From: Tolypeutes matacus
Lineage: Eukaryota; Chordata; Mammalia; Cingulata; Chlamyphoridae
Reading direction: 5' to 3'
Assembly: GCA_026826555.1 (NCBI GenBank)
Contig: JAKSZT010053837.1
Location: 4,068,520 to 4,132,519, forward strand
DNA: 64,000 nucleotides
Position 1 is the stretch's first letter. The number at the start of each line of letters is the position of its first letter. The notes beneath the pieces were generated by a model. That model ran no database searches and had not been told where the DNA came from. It worked only from the letters and a program-made list of their open reading frames with translations. Below, in pieces: positions 14,401 to 26,400 of this stretch. The position numbers and the translations under genes were made by a program.

Positions 14401-17400
14401 ACACTCTATTGTACAAGCTACAAGGACTTCTTTACCCACAGTAGGCCCATCAGGACTCTATAGTCCATCAAATAATCGAGGTCCTATACAGATGAAAATC
14501 CCAATTTCTGCTTTTAGTACTTCATCTCCTGCAGAACAGAGCAGCACTGCTACCCCAAGAATTGGTAAGTCAGTATGTAGGTTTATTAATAGAAATGCAA
14601 ACGTGTTAATGGCCTTTAAATGATTGAACTATTGACCTTTTTGAGGGAAAGTAGCTAGCATTATTTGAAAACTTGAGTAAATAGAATTTCCTTCATTAGT
14701 TTTAGTAATTCTTTAATACCTAAGAGAAATGATGTTAAAATGGATGGGGAGCGGGGGTGGTTATTTTGAGCTAGAGCGTAGTATTTGTATTTAATCTTTT
14801 AGTAATATTCCTAATTGGTTGGATTTTTCATTTAGGCTTTGAAGCAAACATTGTGAATTACTTTTCTGATACATTTGCCAAGAATATCTGAGTAGGACTG
14901 GTATATATTTTTTTTAAGTATCTAATTGACAAAATACATGCTTATAAAGTACCATACCTTCGCTATCCATTTGGGAAACGCCTTGTGCATATATCACTAA
15001 TATCTTCCAAATTTGAAGAGTTTAGAAAAGGATTCTTTCTCCTCTCATTTACCACAGAATGTTTGATTGCTGCTGCTTTTCTCTTCACTGTTATTTGTTT
15101 TCCCATATGACATGATTTTGTTTGTATTTGCTTAGGAACATTGCAGAAAGGAGATTACCTATATGTAAAATCTGCAGAACTCTACTGTGTCTTCCTTGTT
15201 CTAGAAAGAATTTCTGAAATTATTTTTTTCTTCATTTCTGACTTGATATTTTCAAGTTTCATTTTACAGAGTTACTTTTATAAGTGAGATATCTGTGCAT
15301 TACTTTTTTGGGGGGAGGGGGACTGTCATATAACCATTAGTACTGTCCTTACACTCTTTTTTTTTTTTTTTTAAAGATTTTATTTATTTATTCATTCATC
15401 TCCCCCCTTGCTGCTTGTGCTCGCTGTGTCCATTTGCTGTGCGTTTTTCTGTGTCTGCTTGTCTCCCCTCGTCAGGTCGTCCTGCTGCGTCAGCTCACCG
15501 CGCCTCGTGGGCTGGCTTGCCTTCACCAGGAGGCCCCGGGAACCGAACCCGGGGCCTCCCATGTGGTAAACGGGAGCCCTATCGATTGAGCCACATCCGC
15601 TTCCCTGTCCTTACACTTTTTAAGTGTATCTTCTCATAAAATACTGATGGTATTATACAGGAGGAGTAAATGAGTGACAGGTCAAATTTACTATTAGGCT
15701 GAAGTTGAGTATCACCCCCCTCATACAATATACAGTAAGCAGCTGAAATGTAAGAGTAAATGTGTGAAATTTTGTCTAAAAATGTAATTATTATTAATAT
15801 TATTAGTGTTTACAATTTACATGTTTGACATAGTACAGAAACAAAATTTCTTAGCATTGTCTGCCACCACATTATTCCGTAAATATTGTGATTCATATTT
15901 GCCATACTTTAAAAGATGCTTTCAAAAAAGTCTTCTGTCGTGAGTGTCACTCACTTGCTCTTCGTGCGGAATCCACATCAGGAGGTTTTGGAAACATAAA
16001 TTTTGTTGCCAGGGCAGCTGGTGATCATATTAGTCCTGATGGGGGAGCGGGGGAATGGGAGGGGGGATGCTTTCTTCAAACTGAGGTCCGTAGATGAGCA
16101 AGATAATTTCTGGAGTACTGCCTTTTTTCTTAATTCTTTGTTTTCTCATTGTAACAATTTTTTAATACGTCAGGATGAAAGACTGGCCTGAAAAAAATAA
16201 AAATAACTTAAAAATTTAGGAATGATAGTACTTCAGACACTTCTACACATATCAGAATTTTGATTTCATTATTCTCTTCTTTTAAAATTCTTATGAACAT
16301 TTGATAGCTCAAACAGGATATGTTCTCCCCAAAGTTATGGCACTCTATTAGCCATAATAAGTGTCCATCTGTTTCTGTATCCATTTATTTGACTCTTCTT
16401 GATGTTTATGTATATAAAATTAATAATTTTCACAATCATTATTAGTGCAATTTTTGTGATAATACATTTATACTTGAAAATGTTTAATTATATATTTATT
16501 TAGCATGTACATATTATATAGTAACTTTTAAATTATATTAAAGAAATCTTCAGTCCAAGTCCCATGTTAGAATGCTTACCTACTCTTGAAAGATAATAAT
16601 TAGATATTAACAGTTAAACCTGAATGACAAGCTTTATTTGTATATTGTTGTTCAAATGTTGATTAGAATGAGATTTTATGTCCTTTGATCGTGCATAATT
16701 TCAGGGGTTCCAAAAAAGACTGTTAAAGTAGGCGTTTGGCTGTTTAAGTTTCCCAAAACCTAAATCCAAGCCAAATATAAAATTTTGGGTGAATATGAAG
16801 GTTGAAGCCAAATTCATTGCACCCTTAATGTGATACATTAATTAGGTTATATAATTAAAACTTTTTAAATTCTCTACTTATGTAGGTATTATTTATTTAA
16901 TGAGAATATATGCTGTGTATCTAGATTGCATGCATTTGTATATGTTTTATAATAATGCAGTACATTCTTGAGATTGTTACTATTTTCTGTTGATAGTAAA
17001 AAATCTCCTAGTTGGGAAATTTAGGGCTCAAATATAGCTAATTTCGTCCATTCATTCATTCATCAAATATTGAATGCCCATAGTATTTCAAGGTCCTGCA
17101 GATGCAAGCATTACTGTACAAAATAGTCCCTTTACTCACTGAGCTCATAATCAAGTAGGAGACATAGTTGTTAAATAAGTAAGTAGGTATAAATATGATG
17201 GGTGTTGAGGAAGGCTGGTTGCTATGAAAGTATATGAAAGAATATGGGAATATTAGAGAGGTTTGAGAAAATAAATGGAAGGATAGAGAAAATAGGGAGC
17301 TATTAGAGGGTCTTGAAGGGGATGACTTACATGAACACTGATTGCAGTGTGGAAAATGGTTTGGAGGGAATAAGAATATAGTATTAGGGAGACCAGTTAG

Positions 17401-20400
17401 GAGGCTCTTAATAGTGATCTAGGTGAGAAATGGTGGTGTAGAAAGGATTTGAAAGTTACTGAGGAGGTAGAATTGACAGTATTTGGTAACTTATTGATAA
17501 AATATTAGGTGAGTAAGGGAGATGGAGAAATCAAAGACAACTCATTTTTTAAGAACTTGTTGACTGGTACTGTTTACCAGCATGAACATTAAAGCAAAAA
17601 TACATTTTTGGGAGAGCAATATATTATTCATGTCTACTATCCACTCATATTTTACTAAACATTTTATTCGAAGAATATAAGAAAAGCAGGGTTTTAAAAA
17701 ATGTAAGCACTCATTATTTCTAGAATTCCATACAAGTTTCATCAATGAAAGAGTTAAACATAAAGATTTTGCCTTCCATTTATGCTCATGCAATGATCCA
17801 GCACCAACTAAGAAACTGGCACTCTGTAAAACCCATTTATGATTATGGTAAAGTACCTTGTTGGCCAGAACTGACAGTATCTTTTAAGCATAACAAACTA
17901 GAGATGTATCCCATATAATAGATTCTGAGCTATAATTTCTGATTTTATATCTTTGTTCAGTTTTGTTGATGGGTTGATTGTTTCATAGCTTTTTACTTTC
18001 ACAAGTGATCTAAGGTAGATATTAAAATAAAGGGAAACAAGATAGATGAAACTAAAATGTTACATTAAGAATCAAGGAAGAAGACTTTAATAAAAGGACA
18101 GGCATATAGGAATATTATACAGTTCTGTGAATAATTAACTCTTAACACTGAGATAAATCAAAGAGAGATTCATGCTAGGGAAAAAAAACTCATGTTTATT
18201 TTAGAAAATGAGTGTGTATGTGTGTGCATATATATATATACACATAACATTTTAAAAAGGAGTTTAAACATTTCCTGAATCTTGAGGAACGTTTTTGTAT
18301 GAGGATATTACAACAGAAAGTAAAGATGAAGCTCCCTCATCTACTTTTCATTTGAAGTTACCTTTTATCTTCATTTGAAAATGAAAATGAGTTTCCAAGC
18401 GTAGGGAAAATTAATTATAAAGGCCTCCTTCCCTATCCTAGAGTACTCTCTTGTAACAGGTAGATGTTTATCCTAACTGATTTTTTAAAAGTACAAATTT
18501 ATATGTGTACATAGGGAAATTTATAGTTTTCCTTCCTATATAATCATAGCTTGTCTTCCTTTTTAAAAAAACATAGCTTACTTTATATGTATTCTGAAGA
18601 TTTGCAAATGAAAGGAATACCATATCTAACAAAGAAAGTTCTATTCCCAGAAAGCAAGGATGTTTCAACATTAGAAAACCTAATAATGTAATTTACCACA
18701 TTATGAAAGAGGAAACTCTAAATGATCACCTCAGTAGATGTCAAAGACATTTGATAAAATTTAATACTGTCTCCCTTTTTCTCCCGTAGAATTTGAGGAG
18801 AGGGAAACAGTCCTGATTTATTTTTTATTCTGTTCTGGAAGTAACTTCCATATCTTTTATTTTATTTTATTTTTTACCACAAACGTAATACAAGTTCATT
18901 GAAAAATAAAGGAAAAAATCATCTATGATTGAACTACCCAGATTATGCCTGTGTGTTTTCTCAGAATCACTGGGTATGAATTTTAATGTTTGCAACTATT
19001 TTTCTACTCCACTTATTTTACAAACATTTTTGTCACATAGTTAATTTTTTTTCTTCAAAGCTATATGGTAAGGAAGAATTATATTTTGTCTAACCATTCC
19101 CTCATGTTAGGACATTTGCATTATTGACATCTTAAATTGTTTCCCTGACCTGTTCCTTAGGATAGAATTGGATAGTATTAGAATTGCTGGGTCGATAGGT
19201 ATGTGAAATTTTTTGATTTGTGTTATGAATCTGCCCTTCTGAAAGATACTGTGGTAGTGGACTATGACAGTGTCCACTTACATGTGTGACATGTTGATAC
19301 ACAAAAAAATGTAGTTCTAGAAAATTAATTTTTGTATATAAAATTTGTATATAAAGCTATCCAACCTAATATATTTTGGCTGTTTTTGAAAATGGCTCTG
19401 ATTTTTTTTTTTTTTTTTTTTTTCCTTTTTACTCCTCAGAAAACCAGACAAACAAAACAACAGATCCTTCTGCTAATAAGAAAGTAGCTGATAGCACATC
19501 ACAGGTAAGATTTTTCCTCTGCTTCAATGTAAAATACTAATTACAGTCCACAGGAGAATGGATTTCCATTAGTATTTTTTGATAAACTGAAAATTACTTG
19601 AAATCTGTTTTTTTACAAGTCCAAATATTTTCTAACAGCTTCTGAGTAATGTTTGAGCAGAACTGAGTTTCTTTGCTTACTGAATTTCTTGGAGATATTA
19701 GCTGATTATATTAACTAATGCTTAAACTGACAATTTAGTCATTTGCTTTAATATAGTGTAAAGTTTCAGTTTGCATGAATAAAGCTTGTACGTAGTTATC
19801 CTCCAGGATCTTTTTTTGGTGTCATTGACTTAAACTGCCCCTACCCCTCACCATTACATTTCTTAAGAATTAGTCAGAAAATCTTTTGGGAAGAAAGTCT
19901 TGGTCTTACTGATAGCTTGAGTAGTAAGCATTCTTTATTATATATTCTTGTTACCAGACTTTTATTGGATAGCTGATTTGGAAATGCTTTCTCCTATTCT
20001 GTAGGTTGTCTTTTCACTTTATTGATAATGTCCTTTGATACACAAAAGTTATTTTGATATAGTCTAGTTCATCTGTTTTTACTTTGGTTGCTCATGCTTT
20101 TGGTGTTAAGTCTTAGAATCCATTGCCAAATCCAAGGTCCTATAGATTTATCCCCTATGTTTTCCTCTAAGAGTTTTAAGGTTTTAACTTTTTTATTTAG
20201 GCCATGGGTCTATTTTGAGTTAAATTTTGTAAATGTATGAGGTAGGTGGCCAACTTGATTTTTTTGCATGTGGCTATCCAGTTGTCCCAGTACTATTTAT
20301 TGAAGAGGAAAGAATATTCTTTCCCTATTGAATGGTTTTGGCACTCATTAAAAATCACTTGGGACTCTCTCTGCCTAGAGGTGCCAGCACCAAATCTTGG

Positions 20401-23400
20401 TGTATATTTCTGTCTTTCTCTCCCATTTCTCAGCAAGCTCTGTTCTTTCCACCATTTCCCAAATAAATTCTTTTTACTGGCCTAACTGGGGGAAAAAAAA
20501 GAAAGTTTTATTTTTGGGTTGTCAATTCTAATCTATTGATCCATATGTTGGGAAGTGTGGCCTCCGGTTTTGTTCTTCTTTTTCAGTAGTTTTGGCTATT
20601 GGGGATGCTTTGCAGTTCCATGTGGATTTTAGAATTAGCTTGTCAATTTGTACATAGAAATCAGCTGGGATTCTCTTAGGGAGTATGTTAACTCTAGATC
20701 AGTTTGGAGAGTGTTGCCATCTTAATAGTATTAAGTCTTCTGATCCATGAACATGGAATGTTTTTCCATTTCTTTAGATCCTTTTTAATTTCTTTCAACA
20801 ATACTTTGTTGGGTGTGGATGTAGCTCATTGGTTGAGCACCTGCCTCCCTTGTACAAGGTCCCAGGTTCAATCCCCAGTACCTCCTAAAAACAAATACAA
20901 TATATTTTTTTTTTCAATTTTTTAAAAAGATTTATTTATTTATTTATTTATCTCCCTACCCCACCCCCCTTGCTGTTTTGAGCTTGCTGTCTGCTGTCTG
21001 TGTGTTCTTCTCTGCTTATCTTTTCTTTAGGAGGCAATGGGAACCAATCCTGGGACTTTCTGGAGTGGGAGAGAGGAGCTCAATCTCTTATGCCACCTCA
21101 ACTCCCTGGTCTGCTGCATCTCTTATTGTCTCTCCTCTGTGTCTCTTTTTGTTGTATCATCTTGCTGCACCAGCTCTCCACTCGGGCCAGCTTGCTGTAC
21201 AGCCTAGGAATCAATTTAATCAAAGAAATATAGGACCCATATTCAGAAAACTATAAAACAATGCTAAAAGAAATCAATGAAGACATAAACAAATGGAAAG
21301 ACTTTCCATGTTCATGGATTGGAAGACTAAATATCGTGGCGATGTCAATCTTACCCAAACTGATTTATAGATTCAATGCAATACCAATCAAAATTCCAAC
21401 TGCCTCCTTTACAGAAATTTTTAAAAAAAGCAATTACCAAATTCATTTGGAAGGGAAAGTGCACCTGAATAGCCAAAAGCATTATTAAAAAGAAGCACGA
21501 TATGGGAGGAATTTCACAGCCTGTCCTTGAAACATATTACAAAACTTCAGTGGTCAAAACAGCATGGTACTGGGGGGCGGATGTGGCTCAAATGGTTGGG
21601 TGTCCGTCTTCCATATGGAGGAATCTGGGTTCGATCCCCAGGACCTCCCGGTAAAATTAAATATATATATATATAGAAGGCGCATGGGCTGCCAGGCTCT
21701 GTGTGCCGGTGAGCCTCCAGGCCCCGGGAGCCATGCAGCAAGATGATGACGTAACAGGAGAGAGACGAAGGGGAGAGACAAGACGAGAAGCTCTGAAAGC
21801 CAGGAACCGAGGTGGCGCAGGTGGCAGAACACCTCTCTCCTACATCGGAGGTCTCCAGGATCGAATCCCGGTGAAGACTGGAGGAGAAGGATGAGAAGAG
21901 ATGGCAGGAAACAGACACAGAGAATTGTCCAGCGAATGGACACAAAACAGCAAATGGGGAAGGGGGGTTTAAAATGGATAAAGTAGAATAAATAAATCTT
22001 AAAAAAATAATAATAATAAATAAATAAATCTTTTTAAAAAAATTTTAAAAAAAGGATGGTACTGGCATAAAGATAGACACCTCAATCAGTGGAATAGAAT
22101 TGAGAATCCAGAAATATACCCTCACCTATACAATCAACTCGTTTTTGACAAAACTGCCAAATCCATGTTATCAGGACAAAACATCCTCTTCAACAAATGG
22201 TCCTGGGAAAACTGGATATCTATAACCAAAAGAATGAAAGAGGACCCCTATCTCACCCCCTATACAAGAATCAACTCAAAATGGATCAAAGACCTAAATA
22301 TAAAAGCCAGGACCATAAAACTACTGGAAGAAAATATAGGGAAACATTTTAAAGAGCTTGTGGTAGGTGGTGGTTTCTTGGACCCTTGTGCACACCCAAA
22401 GCATGCGCAACAAAAGAAAAAATACATAAATGGGACCGCTTCAAAATTAAACACTTTTGCTCCTCACAGGACTTTGTCAAAGACATAAAAAGAGAGTTGA
22501 GAAAAATTTTTAAAGAAATAAAAATTTAAAAACCAAGGAAAAAAAAAAAGGCAGTCGACTAAATGGGAGAAAATATTCAGAAATCACATATCCAGTAAGG
22601 GTTTAATATCTATGATATATAAAGAGATGTTACAACTCAATAATAAAGACAAACAACCCGATTAAAAAATGGGCAAAAGGGGGGCGGATGTGGCTCAAAT
22701 GGTTGGGCGTCTGTCTGCCATATGGAGGGACCTGGGTTCGATCCCCGGGACCTCCCGGTAAAATTAAAAATGTATATATATATATAAGGCGCATGGGCTG
22801 CCAGGCTCTGTGTGCCGCTGAGCCGTAGGGCCCCAGGAGCCACGCAGCGCAAACACAATATTTTGTAGTTTTCATGTATGCACTTCTTTTTAAAAACTTA
22901 TTCCTAGGTATTTTGTTCCTTTTGATGCTATTGTGAATGTGAAATTTTCTTAAATTCATTTTCGAGTTGTTTGTTGCCGTTGTATAGAAATACAAGGGAT
23001 TTTCATATAGTGGTCTTGTATCTTGCAACTTTGCAGAACTCATTTATTCCAATAGTCTTTTAGTGGATTTCTTAGGATTTTCAATATACAAGTTCATGTC
23101 AACTTTGAATAGAGATGTTTTACTTCTTCCTTTCTGATGCTGATGCCTTCTATTTCTTTTTATTGTCTAACTGCCCTGGTTAGAACCTGCAGTGCAATTC
23201 TTGTCTTTTTTCTGATCTTAGGGGAAACCAGTCCAGTCTTTCATCATTAGGTATGAGGTAAGCAAGAGTTCTTTGTAGTTGTCCTTCATAAGGTTGAAGA
23301 AGTTCCCTTCTATTCCTAGTTAATTCAGTGTTTTTATCTTGAAAGGATGTGGGGTTTTGTTACATGCTTTCCCTTCCATCTATTGAGATGATCATGTGAT

Positions 23401-26400
23401 TTTTGTTTTTTATTCTATTGATAATGATGTGTTACATTAATTGATTTTCTGATATTAAAACAACCTTGCATTCCTGGGACGAATCGTATTTAGTTACGGT
23501 ATACAATTCTTCTTATATGTTGCTGGATTTAGTTTGATAGTATTTCACTGGAGATTTTTTTTTTTTTTTAAAGATTTTATTTATTTATTCATTTATCCCC
23601 CCCCTTGCTACTTGTGCTCGCTGGGTCAGCCAACCACCCGCGCGGGCGGGCTTGCCTTCGCCAGGAGGCCCCGGGAACCGAACCCGGGGCCTCTCATATG
23701 GTAAACGGGAGCCCTACTGATTGAGCCACAGCCGCTTCCCCAGATTGTTTCTTTAGTCAGTTTTAGTAGTTAGTTGTCTTTCTAGTTTTTCCATTTCTTC
23801 TAAGTTATCTTATTTGTTGGTTTACAGTTAATCATGGCATTCCTTTATAATCCTCTTTATTCCGGTACAGTCAGTAATAATTAATGACACCTTTTTCATT
23901 TCTGATTTTAGTAGCTTAAAGGTTTGTCAGTTTTTGGTTTTGTTTTCAAAGTGTATAATCAATGGTATTCGGTATTATCACATAGTTGTGCATTTATCAC
24001 CTCAATCATCATTAGAGCATTTTCATTATTTCAATAATAATAATAAACAAAAAACAAACTAGCAAGAAAATTCTTCATTCCTGGATCTCTGTATGCTTGC
24101 CCTGCTGTACATAGCTGTTATTTTTGGCTGGTCTTGCACAATTATTTATTTATTTATTTACTAAACAGTTTTATTGAGATATATTTGTATGCCATATGAT
24201 CTATCAAAAGTGTATAGGAAGCGGAGGTAGTTCAAGCAGTTGAGTTCCCTCCTACCACATGGGAGGTCCCAGGTTCGGTTCCCAGTGCCTCCTGGAGAAG
24301 ATAAGCAAGACAGTAGCTGGCACAACAGGGAGACACAAAGAGGAAACACAATGAGAGACCCAACAAAGCAGGGGGCTGAGGTGGCTCAAGTGATTGAGTG
24401 CTCTTTCCCACATGGGAGGTTCCAGGTTCAGTTCCTGGTGCCTCATAAAGAGAAGACAAGCAGACACAGAGAGCACATAGCAAATGGGCATAAAGAGCAG
24501 ACAGCAAGCGCAAACAACGAGGCGGGGTGAAATAAATAAATCTTTTTTTTTTTTTTTTTTTTTTTTAAGTGTATAATCCGTGGCATCGTGTATAATCACA
24601 ATTTTGTGCATTCATCACCACAAAAAATTTTAGAACAATTTCATTACTTCAAAAAGAAAAGCTCCATGTCTGTTAGCAGTACTTCCCCAGCCCTACATAA
24701 CCACTAATCTAACTTCATCTTTATAAATTGATTTATATTTACATTTTCTATAAATGGAATCATACAATATATAGCATTTTGTGTCTGGTTTCTTTCACTT
24801 AGTATAATGTGTTTTGCTTTTTGTCTGATATTTACATCTTGTAGTGTTAACATATTTGTTCAGTTTCAAAGAAAAAACGGTCTTGCAGTTTCACCCATAT
24901 TTATATTTCACGTGCAGTTTTACTATGCCATACAGTTCCATGTTACATTTTTTTATCTTTGCTTTTAGTAATATACATGACTTTAAACTTTCCCTTTAAA
25001 CCCCTTTCCTACCCACATAATAGTACTGCTAGTTACAGACATTATGTTGGGCTTTCATTTTTCTATTCATTTCCAAAGATGAACACACATCTTTTTACCA
25101 ATTCTGCACAAGTTAATAGTCAGCTTTCATTTTTCATTTTTGTTTGCATCGTCTCTTTTTTCTTTATTAATCTAGCTAGAGGTTTGCCAATTTTTATTGA
25201 TTTTCTCAAAGGACCAGCTTTGGGTTTGTTGATTTTCTCTTGTTTTTTTTTTTTTTTTTAACCTCAATTTCATTTATTTCTGCTCTGATTTAATAAGTTT
25301 CTTTCCTTCTTCTTGCTTTTGCAATGGTTTGCTGTACTTTTTCTAGTTTCCCCAATTCTGTTATATCTTTGATTTTAGCTCTTCTTTTTTAATATAGGCA
25401 TTTAGGGCTATAAATTTCTCTCTCAAGACTGCCTTTGCTCTATCCCGTAAATTTTGATAAATTGTGTTCTCATTTTCATTTGTCTCATTATACTTACTAA
25501 TTTCACTTGCAATTTCTTCTTTGACCCTCTGATTATTTAGCAGTGTGTTGTTTAGCCTCCACAACTTTGCAAATTTACCTCTTTCCTATTATTGATTTCC
25601 AGTTTCATTCCATTATGATATGAGAAAGGTGCTTTGTATAATTTCAGTCTTATAATATTTATTTAGACCTGGCTTGTGACCTAACATGTGGTCTCTTCTG
25701 GAGAAAAATCCCTGGGCATTTGAGAAGAATGTATAATCCGCTGAGTTTGTGTGCAGCATTCTATATAGGTCTGTTAGGTCTACCTCTTTTATCATATTGT
25801 TCAAGTTCTCTATTTCTTTGTTAATCTTCTATCTGGTTGTTCTCTATAATGATGTTAGTGGTGTGGTAAAGTTTCCAACTATTATTGTAGAGATATCTGT
25901 TTTTCCCTTCAGTTTTGCCAGTTTGCCTCATGTATTTTGGGGCACCTTAGTTAGGTGCTTAGATACTTATGACTGTTATTTCTTTCTGGTGGATTGTCCT
26001 TTTTATTAATTAATGGCAATATAACGGCCTTCTGTGTCTCTTACAACATTTTTGCATTTAAAGTCTGTTTTGGCCAATATTAGTATAGCTATTCCTGCTC
26101 TTTTTTGGTTGCTATTTGTGTTGAGTATCTTTCTCTAGCCTTTCACTTTCAGCTGGTTTGTATCCCTCAGTCTAAGTTGAGTCTTGTTAGCAGCAAATGG
26201 ATGGCTCATGTTCTTTTTATCCATTCTGTCAGCCTATATATTTTGATTGGGGAGTTTAGTCCATTTACATTCAATGATATTACTATAAATGTATTATTTA
26301 CTTCCATCATTTTTTTCTTTTGTTTTCATATGTCATGTCTATTTTCATCTGTCTTTTTACTATTTTGGTTATCCTTTCTGCTTTTCTTTCTTCTGTACTC

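Larger units (their letters stand above)
14565..19439 (+). other. ATF7IP: ATF7IP intron d-e
   Basis: Holds one SINE (15356-15604), an unassigned old repeat (about 17,040-17,530), L1 fragments (18,560-19,250) and a TG/TA microsatellite near 18,220. The remainder is unassigned AT-rich DNA. Confidence 0.6.

Noticed and set aside
21547..21945. Overlapping frames over the SINE inside L1
   Set aside because: Entirely repeat-derived; the same peptide pieces recur in every SINE copy.
25613..25804. L1 endonuclease-like frame as a possible gene
   Set aside because: Part of a broken L1 copy with stops on both sides.
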